From Symsagittifera roscoffensis (Eukaryota; Xenacoelomorpha; Acoela; Convolutidae), in the NCBI RefSeq assembly GCF_963678635.1, contig NC_087070.1, forward strand, positions 26,344,007-26,408,006: DNA of 64,000 bases, read 5' to 3'. The stretch's first letter is position 1. Each line of letters opens with the position of its first letter. A model generated the notes under the pieces. That model saw nothing but the letters and a program-made list of their open reading frames with translations, was not told the origin of the DNA and searched no databases. The position numbers were made by a program, and so were the translations under genes. Positions 1 to 12,149 of the stretch are shown piece after piece.

Positions 1-1196
1 AAAATTTGACCAAAAAGTCGCGTTTTTTTGGGCGCGCGCTCCCTTCTCAAAGTTAGTATATATTGGCGCCAAAGGCGTCTTTAGAAAAATTTTGGGGTCC
101 ATCACCAAAAATGAATATTGAAAATAGTAAAAAGGGGGACCCTTTGGGTCGGCAGGGGGTCGAATCCCTGAAAGAGTGGGCATCCGCCTCCCCCCCCCCC
201 CCCCCCCCACCCCTAAAGCCGCCCCTGATTTTAGAGTTTTCCCAGAGATTTAGTTTGTGTTGAATAAGTTTTAGGGCGTAGCATCTTAAACGTGGAGGTT
301 TCCCACAACCTATAAACACCTTGATATCAGATTGAGTTGGTTTGTAGAAGAGTCAAAAAATTTCAAAAAACGGACAAGAAATCAAAACATTGAATTTTCT
401 GAAGGCCATAGCTTTTTTGTAAGAAAGTTTGAACCTAAGCGCTTACACAGGGAAGCTTTGCACAACCCTTTCTTTGGATTGAACTCAAAATCTAAGAATT
501 GGAATGGTTGTTTTCGAGACAAGTTAAAACAGTCAAAAAACCAAGAAATTAACAATTCCGAGAATAACTTTTGGTGTTAAATTTTTTAGGTGTCGCCCAT
601 TATTCAGAAGAAATTTAAATCACCTGTCTATTCGTATGAACGCAAAAACTCAAGATTTGGGAAGGTAGTCTCGGTTTTTGAGTAGAGTCAAAAAATTTCA
701 AAAAATGGTTAAAAAAATCTAAAATTTGACTCCCATTTTGATAGGGCCTTACGTTTTTTGTTATTCAACTAACTTTCCAAATTTGGTTCTATCTATTGAA
801 GTCAAATTCTCATATTCGGGAGGGACTTCCTACATACCGGTCTATCAATTGAATTCATAATGTCAGATTTCGGTAGGTAGTTTTCGAGAAAATGTAAAAA
901 TTCCAAAAATATATGGGTCAAAACTCCCCCACACATTTTTGTAGAAATTGGGGTAAGGTTAAAAGAGACTAAGGAATTATGCTTGCACATAAAATAGGTA
1001 AAGGGCGGACTTCCATTGATACCACTTTTTTAAAAACTACTTATTCTACGGTATAAACTACGGTAAAAACTACGGTATAGTATTTTTTGAGAAAGTATTT
1101 TTTGAAAAAAATAAAAAAAATAAAAAACTCGATCCCATACATTTTCACAATACCTGTTTTTATCAAAGAGAAATTGTAAAATGTAATCGTACTCAC
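1..1196. other. AT-rich non-coding DNA with poly-C tract
   Basis: I see no exon here. On the minus strand it lies downstream of MDH1B exon 4, so it is probably intron, and the remaining MDH1B exons should lie beyond the left edge. A run of about 20 C sits near 189-209 and makes glycine/proline-rich spurious ORFs on both strands. Confidence 0.5.
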
Positions 1197-4100
1197 AAAG
1201 ATGGTTGTGCTTTCGTTCTGTTTCATCTTCAATTGACTCATCTGCAAAAATGCTGTCGAGCAACACGACTATGTCTGCATCTGCAAATGCCTCCGAACGA
1301 CTGGAGACAAACTTACTTTCCCGACACAAACCAGAAGCTAAAACAAGCGTTGTAGTGTTTTTCTCTCTCGACTGAGTAGCTTTTGCTTTTTTGTGGAATT
1401 GTGGAATCTGAGAAATTTTTGAATAATCAAGGAAACCAAGAACAAAGGTTTCAGATCATATCATTTTGTTTTAGCGTGTGTTGTGACAAACCTGGATAGA
1501 AGTGAAAAACTTTTAGGACAAATCATTTAACTTTTCAAAAGCTTTTATGAGCATTTTTGAATCTTGATTTATACACTCTATAGTAGTAATCATAGATTTC
1601 TGAGTGAGTATGAAGAAAATGGAAATGCTTCGAATAAAAAATAAATCACCTATATCCTCCAGTTCCATAATTACTCCATCGCCCATAGACTTCTTTTCTT
1701 CAGAGTCCATAACCCGAAGAGCCACATCCTGCTCTTTTCCAAAAGTGGATCCATTAATCAGGTGGGGGTATAAACAAGTAGCAATGGGGGATGTGCCCTC
1801 TGTTATTGTGCAGATGAGGGGTTTGATTTGGGCTCTTCTCTCCGCCTCTTCTTTCAGCTCTGTCTGTTTGTACTGCAGATTCTCCTCGGCTGTTTTGACG
1901 ACGTCGCTAGTGCCGAGGTCCAGTCGCAGACCGTAAGTTTGATACACATACTCCTGCAGCAGAAATGCTAATCACTACTACAGACAACTATTAGTCAATA
2001 TTTAATCTTTTGGCTCGTTCAGAAAACTATACCCCTTTTTGAATTACAAAATCTCATTTTGATGAGTCATAACGTTTTTTGTAATTCAGTTGGTGGGGGT
2101 ATATTGGAAAAGGCCGAAAGTTGTATACTCGCATCCAGCTTCAAGCGTTTATAATCAATTACAAAAAGATTTTTGTACCAGTCTTACAAAAAATGAGAAA
2201 AATTGATTTTAATCAATTAATAGTCAATTATAATCTCTTGAAATCAAAAATGATCAATTATAATACCTTTTAATCGATTATAATCGACTATTTTATTCCA
2301 AATTTCTCATTTATTTCTTTTGCATGTTAATCGAGTTTAATTGTTTATAATTCCTTTTGTTTGCCTATTTTGTCTTCGACCTTCCACCTGAAATGCTTAT
2401 ATTTTATGCTTTTCTTAGGCGTTCTCGATTATATTTGTTTCTTGATGCACATTTTAAGTTGTTTTGACCACCAAAAAATCAGCACACTGCTTAAGTTTCA
2501 TGATTTATTTAGAAGAGTTGTATTTCACCTACCGCGGGATTCGTTCAATTAGTATGAAGGGATATCTATGAAGCTTTTGTTTCGTGGTAAAATTTTTTGT
2601 TTAAAAGAACCAAGGAGTGAAATGACATCTTACTTATGAAGATTTTTAACAGAAAAAAAGGATTATATTCTATTATAATATATTATAAATTATTATAAGA
2701 GGTTTTAAAAGAATTAAGGAGATTTTCAGAAAATTATAATCAATTATAATTGATTATGATTTATTATAATGTTACGAAAAATGTTATCATTATAATGGAT
2801 TATGACTCGATTAAACATCTAAATTTGGAGCATATAATTAATTAATTTCAATAAAAGTACAATTATAATTGTAATATAATCGATTATTTTCTCTTTTTAC
2901 TGAGTGCGAGCACTTCGATCAAGCCTAACTGAATGGAATAAAAAATGCTCATAGCGGCACAAAAACAGCACAAAAATAAACCTAGAAATTGTGATAGCCA
3001 ACAAACTAGAAAATTTTTTAAGTCAGCAAACGCTCTAAACTTATGATTGTGACATTAGCGTTAACTTTTTTGAGCTTTTCTGCTATTTTTTTTGTTTTGA
3101 GGAGCTTTCAGTTTTTTTTATCGAAATATTAGCCAGAGATCGCAAGAATAGATTTATCGTTTTGTTATTCAAATCCATAAATCTAATTACTTTGATATTC
3201 ATGAGATGAATTGATGCTCGGAGTGATTTTTTGAAACTAATTAATTTTTTCTCTAACTACATTTTTTGTCAAAACTTTTTTTTAACAAAATATTATCTGA
3301 GAGCTGCAGATAATCTCATTTCAAGATTTATAAAATCTTTTGTAATGAACTGAGGCAAGCTATTGGGCTACTTGGTACTGCAATAGATGCAACTTGCATC
3401 CCTTTGTTCATAACATATCCTGTAAGCAGAAAATTTTTTTAAAAAAAATCATTTTTTTGCTTCGTATATGAGAGATTTTGATTCTTTTTAAACTAAAAAC
3501 TAATTCGGAGACGTTACAAGGCAGTCGGAAAACTCATGATTTTATCCTGATAGGAGCAGTTTTGTTTCTTTTGGAAACGGGTAAACGCAACTCAGTGCTT
3601 ATCTTATTTAGGAAAAGTAGTACCTTTGAGTAGCTTCAAACTTTCGGAGGAACAATTTTGTTCAAATGAATTTTTGAATGCATAGTCGTTCAGGGATGTC
3701 GAGACACTCAAATTTTCGCTCTAAAACTAGTAGTTTTGAGTCAATCGTTACAAAAGAAATAGGTAAAAAAAACTTTGGTGTAGAATTGAATGGGTAAAAA
3801 AGGTAGGGTAAATTACTAAAAACGTTTAACGCCATGTAACTAGATCACACGATAAAATGCATCTTTGATAAGTTTTCACTTCGTATTGACGTGTTTCTGG
3901 AGGATTTTTAGCACAGTTTTAAAAATCGAGAAATAGTTTTAAGCAAAAATCAAAGGTGAACCGCAAAAGAACCAGATTCCCAAAAAGCAGAGGTTTTTCT
4001 CCAAACAATTTCTGTAAAGATTTAGAGAGTATCTTTTTTGGTAATAACGCTCAAAATTTTTTTGCTCTTTTTTATCTCATCGCAATAGACAAAATCCGTT

Positions 4101-6301
4101 TAGAGGTGCTTACATTATGTTAGGACTCTAGTTGGACTCTGTTTGGACAATAATTTGGAATATTTTGACTATATTGACTGAGTTTAGATATGCTTCGTGT
4201 CTGTACAAGAACCAAACCACCATCTCCACAATGGATTTCTCTCAAACACAGGTACTACGCTCGAAATTGAAACCCAATTTTAAAGGACATTTTCCCTCCC
4301 TTGTCTTACCTCGAAGTCGTTTGATCCTCCCAGCAGCATTCCCTTGCCTCCTCTGTCAATCAACTCCCTCCACACAAGAGGGGAGGAGCCATCGTGCTTG
4401 TCTGTCCACCCGTGCTGCTCCTTAGTCCTCAACACCCAATCCTGCACAAAAACAAACCTGATAAATATTTTTCAATCTTTTGATCACCTAGAATTTCCGC
4501 CAACCAATTTTTTGTTCATTAGAATTGTCTGATAGCGACTATTTTGTTATGTGAAATAACAACACAATAAGAGTGAATTTGCAAGATGAACGGCCGTATA
4601 AAGATCCCAATCAACCTGATAAGCCCGTACTCCTGTTACGTCGCAAAACATCGGTTGAAATAATTTCTGCACTGTTAAATTTCTCCATTTGCTTTCGTCA
4701 TCCCTTTTTTGATAAAAACCTCTCAATTTTCCTAAAAGTACGTTTGGTGCCAAGACCTTTCCTATTTAAGAGACCAGTGAACTTCAAAAATGTTATTTTG
4801 GCTCTTTTTCCTTTTCCCCCCCACCTCGTATGAGCATCAATTTTATGATGTAATGAGTGGTTTTACAAGGTTAATTATGAAGACCAAATATGCTTGTCGT
4901 GGCCCGGTTAGTCCGCATGCCAATTTTCTTGTTAATCGGTTCGTGGGAACAGTAATTTTACTTGTAAAAATTGCAGGTGGGGGGGGGGAAGGAAAATGAG
5001 CCGTTATTTTTGTCTACATTTTCTCAAAAAAACCCATAAACCCTTTTTAATAAGTTGATAAAATTGGAACCAGTTTAAAACTAGTTGATTTTTAAAATAT
5101 TTTATTTCCCTGTTAAGTTTTTATTACTAACAAATCTTGATCCATGACTAAGTCGTACCGTATCTTTGTAAAATTGAAAAGCTAGTGGTTCAGAGAATTT
5201 TTAATAAAGATTGAAATCAGTTGCTTTCTTCTCTCCTCTAACTTCGCAGAAAACCAGTATATCCCTAGATCTAGTGAGACTGAGAAATATAAGAGTAAGA
5301 ACAGGATTGGTATAAGCATAAGGAGTTACACGAACCTAATCCGGCCTAAATTAGATATCGTGACAAACAGACAGTGTACCCTATCCGAAACTACTATATG
5401 AGAAGGCCACCCCGGACCTAAACTCAAAAAGTTCCTTGAATTAATTTGATGATTTTAACCTGTAAACTATCTAAAATAAGACGTTGAAAGCCATCTAATA
5501 ATCATTCCTAATAAAGTATTTTGCTTTTGCTTACAGCGCAATTTAACTTCTGTACAACACCTTGTTTCATTCTTGATAACCATCAAAGCAAGGTTTCAAC
5601 TTTTTCACGACCCAGCTGATATTTTGTAAAAAGTGGAGTAATATCAACATATGTTTCCGACCACGGTCGAAAAAATTTTTGACAAAAAATAAGGGCTCTT
5701 TTCCAGCTCCCCCCTTTCAAATTCAATTTTGAAGAGCTTATTTAACATTGTCATATTGCAATGAATTTTGGCGTGGTGAACAAATCGACAATTGTGAACA
5801 AATTTGTTCTGCATACTTTACAGCGTTTCATCAAGCATTTAGCCGTAATAACACGTAAAACAAACATAAAACTCGGTATTTTGAAAAGGGGATGACTGAA
5901 AAAGAGCCAAAATAAGACATTTTTAGTGATTAGCAACATAGGACAAAAATCGTCATGATTTGGGCAAAACGTTGCCAGCTTGTCATTATTTTGACAAAAT
6001 AAGACTTTATAGTCTATAACAGCAAAAGTTTAACAAAGTTGTCAGATTTTATTTGAAAAACCATCAACATCTCGAGAACATCCTATAGATACTCCCTGTA
6101 AGAGTTCTTGTGACAATGTTGCAATAATTTTATTCCAAGAACACTAGGAAAAGAATGGTTAATTACCTGCCAACTTTCTGGATGGACGCTAACTTTGTGG
6201 GCTGAAAAGTGTGGTAAATTAATTTGGAGATCATCTGCAAGTAACTCTGCTTTGGCGAAATAGGGACAGTCGGATTTGCCCGCGATCACTATCTTGGTCA
6301 T
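1197..6301 (-). CDS. MDH1B: MDH1B-like protein (malate dehydrogenase 1B), exons 1-4 of a gene running off the left edge
   Basis: Minus-strand spliced host gene. Exon 1 (6301-6167, 45 codons) starts at ATG 6301 with [20 protein letters not shown], which matches the thioredoxin-like N-terminus recalled for MDH1B. Exon 2 (4441-4310, 44 codons) carries [16 protein letters not shown]. Exon 3 (1953-1650) runs from EYVYQTYG to [17 protein letters not shown] and GVIMELEDI, the MDH-type Rossmann segment. Exon 4 (1337-1197) carries [15 protein letters not shown]. Donors are GTAATT, GTAAGA, GTGATT and GTGAGT; acceptors end in CAG or TAG; phases 0, 0, 1 and 1 agree across all joins. Known family: paralogue of cytosolic malate dehydrogenase, often linked to ciliated cells; enzymatic activity is uncertain. 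Intron 1 contains two MITEs and a dispersed repeat; intron 2 (4309-1954) is repeat-rich. Identity is firm from residue order across four exons; the C-terminal half is outside the window. Confidence 0.87.
2140..2890. repeat. AT-rich degenerate repeat in MDH1B intron 2
   Basis: Many imperfect and partly palindromic copies of AATTATAATCAATTATAAT-like motifs occur at 2140-2300 and 2640-2890. No coding signal. It resembles a degenerate AT satellite. Confidence 0.6.
3100..4570. repeat. Segment of MDH1B (intron 2, exon 2, start of intron 1) that has a partial duplicate downstream
   Basis: Parts of this segment recur at 8440-8920 (matching 3100-4240 with gaps) and at 12150-12495 (matching 4249-4570). 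Similarity covers intron as well as exon 2, so this was a genomic DNA duplication and not a retrocopy. Confidence 0.7.
4800..5002. mobile_element. hAT-type MITE, copy 1
   Basis: A 203-bp non-coding element in MDH1B intron 1. Terminal inverted repeats start GGCTCTTTTTCC followed by a C tract, mirrored by a G tract and ending in GAGCC. It is flanked by the perfect 8-bp direct repeat GTTATTTT (4792-4799 and 5003-5010). Eight-bp target duplications are typical of hAT transposons. Copies 2 and 3 are at 5694 and 6736. Confidence 0.88.
5130..5427. repeat. Dispersed repeat sharing its end with the 3.2-kb insertion
   Basis: About 5225-5427 matches 11930-12149, including the shared words CCCTAGATCTA and GTGTACCCTATCCGAAA and a common end at AACTCAA. 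The upstream part is weaker. It lies in MDH1B intron 1. It is either a short (5'-truncated) copy or a solo end of the element inserted at 8920-12149. Confidence 0.65.
5694..5908. mobile_element. hAT-type MITE, copy 2
   Basis: A 215-bp element, more diverged inside, with GGCTCTTTTCC... and ...AAAAAGAGCC ends. It has a perfect 8-bp target duplication AAAATAAG (5686-5693 and 5909-5916). It lies in MDH1B intron 1. Confidence 0.85.
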
Positions 6302-6439
6302 TTTAATCAATCGAAAATGAATCTTCAATGATGATCTTAATCTAAAATCTTTTCAAATTAATCAACAAATGCAGTGGTAGAAATTTAAAACATATACTTT
6401 AGTGTATTTTGATTGTAAGCTGATATTAAAAGACTGATA

Positions 6440-7040
6440 AATTTGTACATGCATGAAAATTTTCGTTTTTTCTTGCAGATATGATCAACAGACGCACGTG
6501 CATTTTATGTTTTGCGCTTTAATTCAAAATTGCATGTAAAAACGGCTGGAAAACAATTTATGTTCTGACTCCTCCCTGTAATATCCCCCCCAGCCTTTGT
6601 AATGAAAAAATGAAAGTCTCACTTCCCACTAAAATATGTAACTTTTCTGTATTATGTGTGTCAAAATTGGAAAGAACCGCTGTATGTTTGAAACTATTCT
6701 CAAGTATTTGACGAAATTGAAACACATCATGTGTCGGCTCTTTTTCCTTCCCCCCCCCCCCCCCCACCTCACTAAAACATGAATTTTTTGGTCTAACGAG
6801 TGGTTTTACAAGGTTAATTATGAAGATCAAATATGTTTGTCATGGCCTAAGTAGTCTGCATGTCAATTTTCATGACAATCGGACAAAGTGGACACAAACT
6901 TCAAATATAAACATTTGCAGGTGGGGGGGGGGGGGGGGAAGGAAAAAGAGCCCATGTGTCTATAAAACTCAAAGATAAAGTTCACTGCATGATTCTATAT
7001 CAAGAACTCGCTCTTTTCACTATTCAGAAGTCTTCCTGTA
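6440..7040. repeat. Diverged direct repeat, copy 1, interrupted by MITE copy 3
   Basis: Blocks here recur in the same order at 7520-7900: a CAGACGCACGTG / CAGACGCATGTG block, an AAAACGG..GAAAACAA block, and a CATGATTCTATAT...GTCTTCCTG block. The MITE at 6736-6952 is present only in this copy. No coding signal. Confidence 0.6.
6736..6952. mobile_element. hAT-type MITE, copy 3
   Basis: A 217-bp element with the same ends as copy 1 (GGCTCTTTTTCC plus C tract; G tract plus GAAAAAGAGCC) and long similarity to it inside. It has a perfect 8-bp target duplication CATGTGTC (6728-6735 and 6953-6960). It lies upstream of the MDH1B start codon. Confidence 0.88.
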
Positions 7041-7239
7041 GGCTGTTCTACTGTCCTCCTCTCCTCCTAGCTCTAGCTCTACCAATCAATTTTATCGTGA
7101 GTTGTATATGAGGCTCAGTCGCAGTTGTCGATTTATTTTTCGAGCTACTCGAACAAAAGTTAGAAAGTTTCGACCGTCCTGACCCAGGCTCGATATGCTT
7201 TCATTGTGTCGACTCAAATCATCAGTTTATCGGCTATCT

Positions 7240-8000
7240 TCGTCGGAGAAAAACATTTCGGCGGTGTTCTATCGAGGAAACATATTTTGAATATGTCCGA
7301 CTAGGCAAAATCATTACGATTGTGTTCTGTCCAGGAAAACAATTTCACCATGTTTGATCGAGGAAACAAATCAACCTATCTCAACAAAGAGGAATCGATT
7401 CCACCGCTTCCGAAGAAAGATTTGTTTTGACCGTTTTCAACCGAGGAGAAAACGCTTCAAACAAGTTCGACAAAAGAAGTCTTGTCTAAAACATAGTTCG
7501 CAGAAAAAATTTGTATGCGCATTAAAAAAATTCATTTTTTGCTATTATGATCTACAGACGCATGTGTATTTTTTAGTTTGCGCTTTTGTTCATAATGGCA
7601 TGCAAAAAAACGGTTGAAAACAAATCGTTTTCTGAATTGTTCATACAAGATAGCCCCAGTTTTCGTTAAAAAAAATAGTCCTAAAACGTAATATTTTTCT
7701 AATTTTTTTGTCGAAACTGGAAAAAAAACCGCAATACAAATTTGAGTAAAAAGATTTTTAAACGATGGACAACATTGAACTTATCAAGTATATAAATGAA
7801 ACTAAAAGGTATAGTGCGCTCCATGATTCTATATTAAGCGCCGACAGTATTCCTCAAGCAGTCGCTCTTTTGACTACTCATAAAGTCTTCCTGTTCACAG
7901 TTTTGACAAAAAAGAATATATTCCATCGTTTTTGAACAAAAAATCATGATTCGACCGTGTTCAACCAAGGAGAAAGCGCTTCAAACGAGTTCGACAGATG
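7240..8000. repeat. Degenerate ~30-bp minisatellite and second copy of the 6440 repeat
   Basis: Variants of a unit containing GTGTTCTATCGAGGAAA follow one another at about 7260-7490 and again near 7945-8000. The second copy of the 6440-7040 direct repeat lies between them at 7520-7900. The open frame at 7354-7617 is a by-product of the repeat (lysine/arginine-rich, no recognisable domain). Confidence 0.5.
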
Positions 8001-8439
8001 GATATTTTCTAACAAAGGGTTTCAATTTGTTCAGTTTCTTTCATGTTATCCATTGTATTGAAAATTGTAGTTTGAGTCAATTACACACTTATGCCCAACT
8101 GGACACAACTAAGCGTTCACCTTGAGAGCGTCAGATCGTGTAACAGATACCCTGCCACGGCCATGATACTGTGCAAAGAAGAGCTCCCATTTAACCTCTA
8201 GCTTTAAATCTATCACAGCTTGGCCGACTTAGGCTGCAATAGTAACAACTTGAAGGAGGGGTCGGTCAACCAAAAAACTCGAACATTAACAACAAATAAT
8301 CAAACACAGCACTCAAAGTGAAAAAAAAATTCAGCGTGTGCCGAAAGGAACATCCGGTTTGTCAAAAGTAATATATACAATCACTGGGACAAATCTGATT
8401 TTAGCCCGTTGCGGAACCCGCTTACAATGCAAAGAATGC

Positions 8440-8920
8440 GTCGTTTTGGCCCCAAATTTTTATTGAAATCTTAGCCAGAGATTGTGAGATAACCTTTATT
8501 GTTCTGTTTTTCAGAATAATGAATCTATACAAAATGATATTCATGTGATGAAATGATGCTCGATGTGTTTTTTCAGACAATTTTTTTTTGCTTTTATCTG
8601 AAAAATAATAGCGAAAAAGCAGAAAAATTACCTGTAACCCGAAAACTAAAATGAATCAAATGTTTTTGGTTTTTTCTTGAACGACTTTCATAATTTTTAA
8701 AATTAAAAACTGATTCACAACCTGTTTTTGCTGTTTCTTACCTCATGGCAATAATTAAAAACCGAGGAGAGAGGTGTTTACATCATGCGTGGACTCTCTT
8801 GACCTTAATTTGGATAATTCTGACTATATCGACCCATTTCAGTATGTTTTATGTCTGCAATAGACCCAAATCGCCGTCTCGAACAATGGATTTTTTTCGA
8901 ATTGGATTTTTTTCGATACC
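8440..8920. repeat. Left part of the MDH1B-segment duplicate
   Basis: This matches the intron-2 and near-exon-2 DNA of 3100-4240, for example TTAGCCAGAGAT, ATGATGCTCG and the GGACTCT...TGACTATAT...ACAATGGATTT block. The match stops at the 3.2-kb insertion and resumes at 12150. Confidence 0.65.
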
Positions 8921-10152
8921 GCATCATTAGCACCATCATCCACATCCACCGAATCATCAAATAGCACTAATAGAGCTTATCGCACTTTCAAAAGAAAATT
9001 CCCAAATCATCCATTTCCAACAAAACCAGGAACAGCCCGTGAATATATTAATCATCCAAATCACACTAACACGAAAGATTTTTTAGCAATCACCTTACCT
9101 TCATTTCCACAGTATACTTTGAACACCCCTAACGACACTAACGACACACGTAGTTTTGTAGATGAACAAGTTTTAATGCCTACACTTCATTGGACATCAT
9201 ATTATCATTTTACTAACCCCCTTTGCCTACCTTTATCTAATACTCACATCGATATAGAAAGAAATCAAAATATGCTATATCGACTCACCACACCACTAAC
9301 ACATAGACAATTTACTTATATAGGATATAAAAAGTCATTAAAAACATACCCTGCACCCCGAGCTAACGAATATACGCTAGAATATTACGATCACAACATC
9401 ATCCGAGCTAACCAAGACCAATTTTTAGATGATGATCGTTTCGCTAACCCACAAATCACAGAAAAATTCTTCATCAAAACACCATATGTATTTACACTCA
9501 ATATATTTGATCGCAAATTCGACCACGTCATTTCTGAAGCACTAACCGACATGCAAGCTTACGAAAGTTTTAAAGAAAGATTTCAATTATTTTCACTAAC
9601 CTTCAATTTCCTTGCACCACAAGAACGCAATTTGCACTGCTCACACGACATTATGTTACGCACTAAACAAACCATTTTGATCTACACACTCCATCAAGAC
9701 AACCACACCACCGTTTTCAATTTATTAACTCTAAATACACTTCACCATTTTTTCTTAACTTCACATATTGCATCAAAGATACTAACCTTCACGGTATTCT
9801 TCGCAATTATGATCCCATAACCCAAATGTATATTTTTTGTCCAATCACGAAGACCTTCAACGCAGAAGAATCCAGACCCTTCCTTATCCCACATGAATTT
9901 ATTCAACCTATAGAAATTCCGATATTAGAATTCATCCACAACACTAAATACAATCACAAAATATATAATCTCATCCAAAACACACCTTATGAGTTTGCAG
10001 TTGGCACTGAAGAACTAAAAACTATTAAAGCACTTCAATTGCTTTGGCCACTGCTTCAAACTAAAAACATCATTCGCATACTAGCAAAATTACTAACAAA
10101 TTCCGACATAATACACGACATCTTCCCCCACGGTTTTTTCCCCGGCGACTAA
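8915..10152 (+). pseudogene. Unrecognised broken gene in the 3.2-kb insertion
   Basis: An open frame runs from at least 8915 to 9820 with no convincing ATG; the first candidate start is a TTG at 9119. A second frame continues to 10152, so the frame appears to shift near 9720-9760. Protein-like stretches include YPAPRANEYTLEYYDHNIIR, TDMQAYESFKERFQLFSLTF and, in the second frame, LRNYDPITQMYIFCPITKTF. No catalytic motif, zinc finger or membrane segment is recognised. Immediately after the stop is a strong donor, CAG|GTAAGT (10153-10155 then GT), and a TTATTTAG acceptor lies near 10231, suggesting a spliced 3' UTR. Codons are rich in ACA, AAC and CAC because the plus strand is G-poor. Function unknown; it could be the tail of a retroelement or virus-derived gene. 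Confidence 0.5.
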
Positions 10153-12149
10153 CAGGTAAGTATAATTTATACATATTTTTCACTAATAAATTTGAAATAA
10201 ATACTAACCATTCTTTATCTATGTCTTATTTAGATTTTTAGTCTTCATCCCACGATCATCTGCAAATTACACAAAAGAAAAATAAAAAATAGAAAACTTC
10301 TTCAAATTCTTCAAAACTCTATTAATATTTTGCACTAGATAAATTCAATAAAAATCATACCAATGTAGTAAATTAATTTATAATTTATTTCCCTAAAAGC
10401 AGTAATTCTAATAATGATGAAAATTTGTAACTTAATTTTTCCCCAAAAAACTAGCAGTAAAATTGAAATTCTATGTAGTAAATTGATAAGACGAAAATGC
10501 AGTACTAACCTTTTGATATTTCCATTCACTCGCACAAAAATCCTATCCAAACTCGCACAGCTCGCCCACGAAGAATTGTTTAAATAATGAATTTCAGTTT
10601 CAAGCTTTCACACTCAACAACTCTAACACACGATAACACGTTTCAAACTTTCCTTTAACCCGGTTGGAAAGGAATTATATACTAAACAAAACTAACCAAT
10701 GCAGCTTACTAAACACCACAAATCATAGAATAACAGCATGACTAAGGAAAGGAAACCAACGGTACCCAAACCGGATTAACCCAGTTTAAAACTGGATAAT
10801 TTATTCTTTTGAAGACTATTATAAAGTCTAAGAAAGAAATAACAAAACACAAAAAAGTCGAAAGACAAACCCATACCAAAAACAATTTGATTTTTGAAAA
10901 AAGGACACAACCAACGAAACATAAGAAAAACCACAATAAACCCAATATAAAACGTTATCACATAACAGGACCTCTCACAGAAACCGCACGAAATCATACT
11001 CCCACTCCTGGCCTAACCCACCAGAGAGGACGTCCTCAGCATGCTCTATAGCCGGCCTAACCCACCGCGCTACATCCACGCTTTGTGACCACACTTCTAT
11101 TTTTAATAAGAGGTACTCAAGGCTGAGTAACTCTTCAAAATAACCGAACTAAAACAAAAAGCTTTTGTGAAAACAACTAACCAAAATCATAATTAAAACA
11201 CCGAACTAATAAAAATTTTATAAAATGTAAATTATACCTTGCAGTATATAGATCAGCATACAACACCAAAGACGAACATCCAAAGACAAAAATGACCCCA
11301 CTACACTCGAAAAAGAATGGCCAACCACAACCGATATGCCGTTGGATCAAAGGATTTAGAGTACGACTTGACTTCGCAGAAAAGGACTTCATTGAACTAG
11401 ACCAATGACCACCTCGATGTTCAAGTATACGTACAGATCCGAGTAACTAGGCATCCCCTCCACGCACAATCTCCACGCCATTCCCAGACGAGGTTGAACA
11501 CAAAAGAAGTTCTCTACATGAAACAGAAAAACCTGTCATAGCAAACCATTCTGAAATCAGATTTGAGTTTGTTGAGAAAACCCAGTCGTTGTCATAAGAA
11601 GACACAACGATTGATCCTGGAACTTCTCTAACAGGAGAACCCAGAAGAAATATGATGTTCGCCAAATACTAACGTCCATCATCCATCCTTTGAATTGCAG
11701 AAAAACTATTCTAAAAAACTCTGTAAAACCCGGATGGGTGGAACCTGATCTAAACTACATTTTATGATTGAACAAATTAGATATTTTACCACTGTAAAGT
11801 ATTTAATATTAACCAATCATGATCCATCTAACTAACAACCCACTTATATGTAAGTGCTGAGATTACTTGTAATTTCAGCACCAGAGAGATTTGAATTTAA
11901 CTTAGAAATTAGTTGCCTCTCCAAGAGAACTTCAGCAGCCGCAATAAACCAGTATACCCTAGATCTATTGAGCCTAGCAGAGACTAGTTAAACAACCTGA
12001 GACTAGATAGTATAAGAGTAAGATTAGGATCGGTATTAGACTAAGAAGTTGCACGAATCTTTCCGGCCGAAAATAAGATAGCGTGACGAGCAGACGGTGT
12101 ACCCTATCCGAAATTATTCTATGAGTTAACCACATCGGTTATAACTCAA
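8920..12149 (+). mobile_element. 3.2-kb insertion of unknown class inside the MDH1B duplicate
   Basis: The MDH1B-derived repeat is continuous at 4240-4260 but is split here: the left match ends about 8905-8920 and the right match starts at 12150. The inserted DNA is A/C-rich and G-poor on the plus strand, unlike its flanks. Its last ~220-330 bp recur alone at 5130-5427 with the same end point (AACTCAA). A shared end with different start points is what 5'-truncated non-LTR insertions show, but no reverse transcriptase is visible. A solo-terminal-repeat explanation is also possible. No target duplication was found. Confidence 0.6.
10153..11929. other. Non-coding remainder of the 3.2-kb insertion
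   Basis: A probable 3' UTR intron (10156-10231) is followed by G-poor AT-rich DNA with no convincing ORF. A duplicated word GGCCTAACCCACC occurs near 11008 and 11053. Confidence 0.45.

Noticed and set aside
53..319. Glycine/proline-rich ORFs on both strands
   Set aside because: They come from the poly-C tract and have no other coding sign.
7354..7617. 87-aa basic ORF
   Set aside because: It is generated by the ~30-bp minisatellite and the adjoining repeat.
11040..11090. tRNA-like A box (TAGCGCGGTGGG) on the minus strand, possible SINE
   Set aside because: No B box (GGTTCGA) at the right distance and no clover-leaf fold; the word is simply duplicated nearby.
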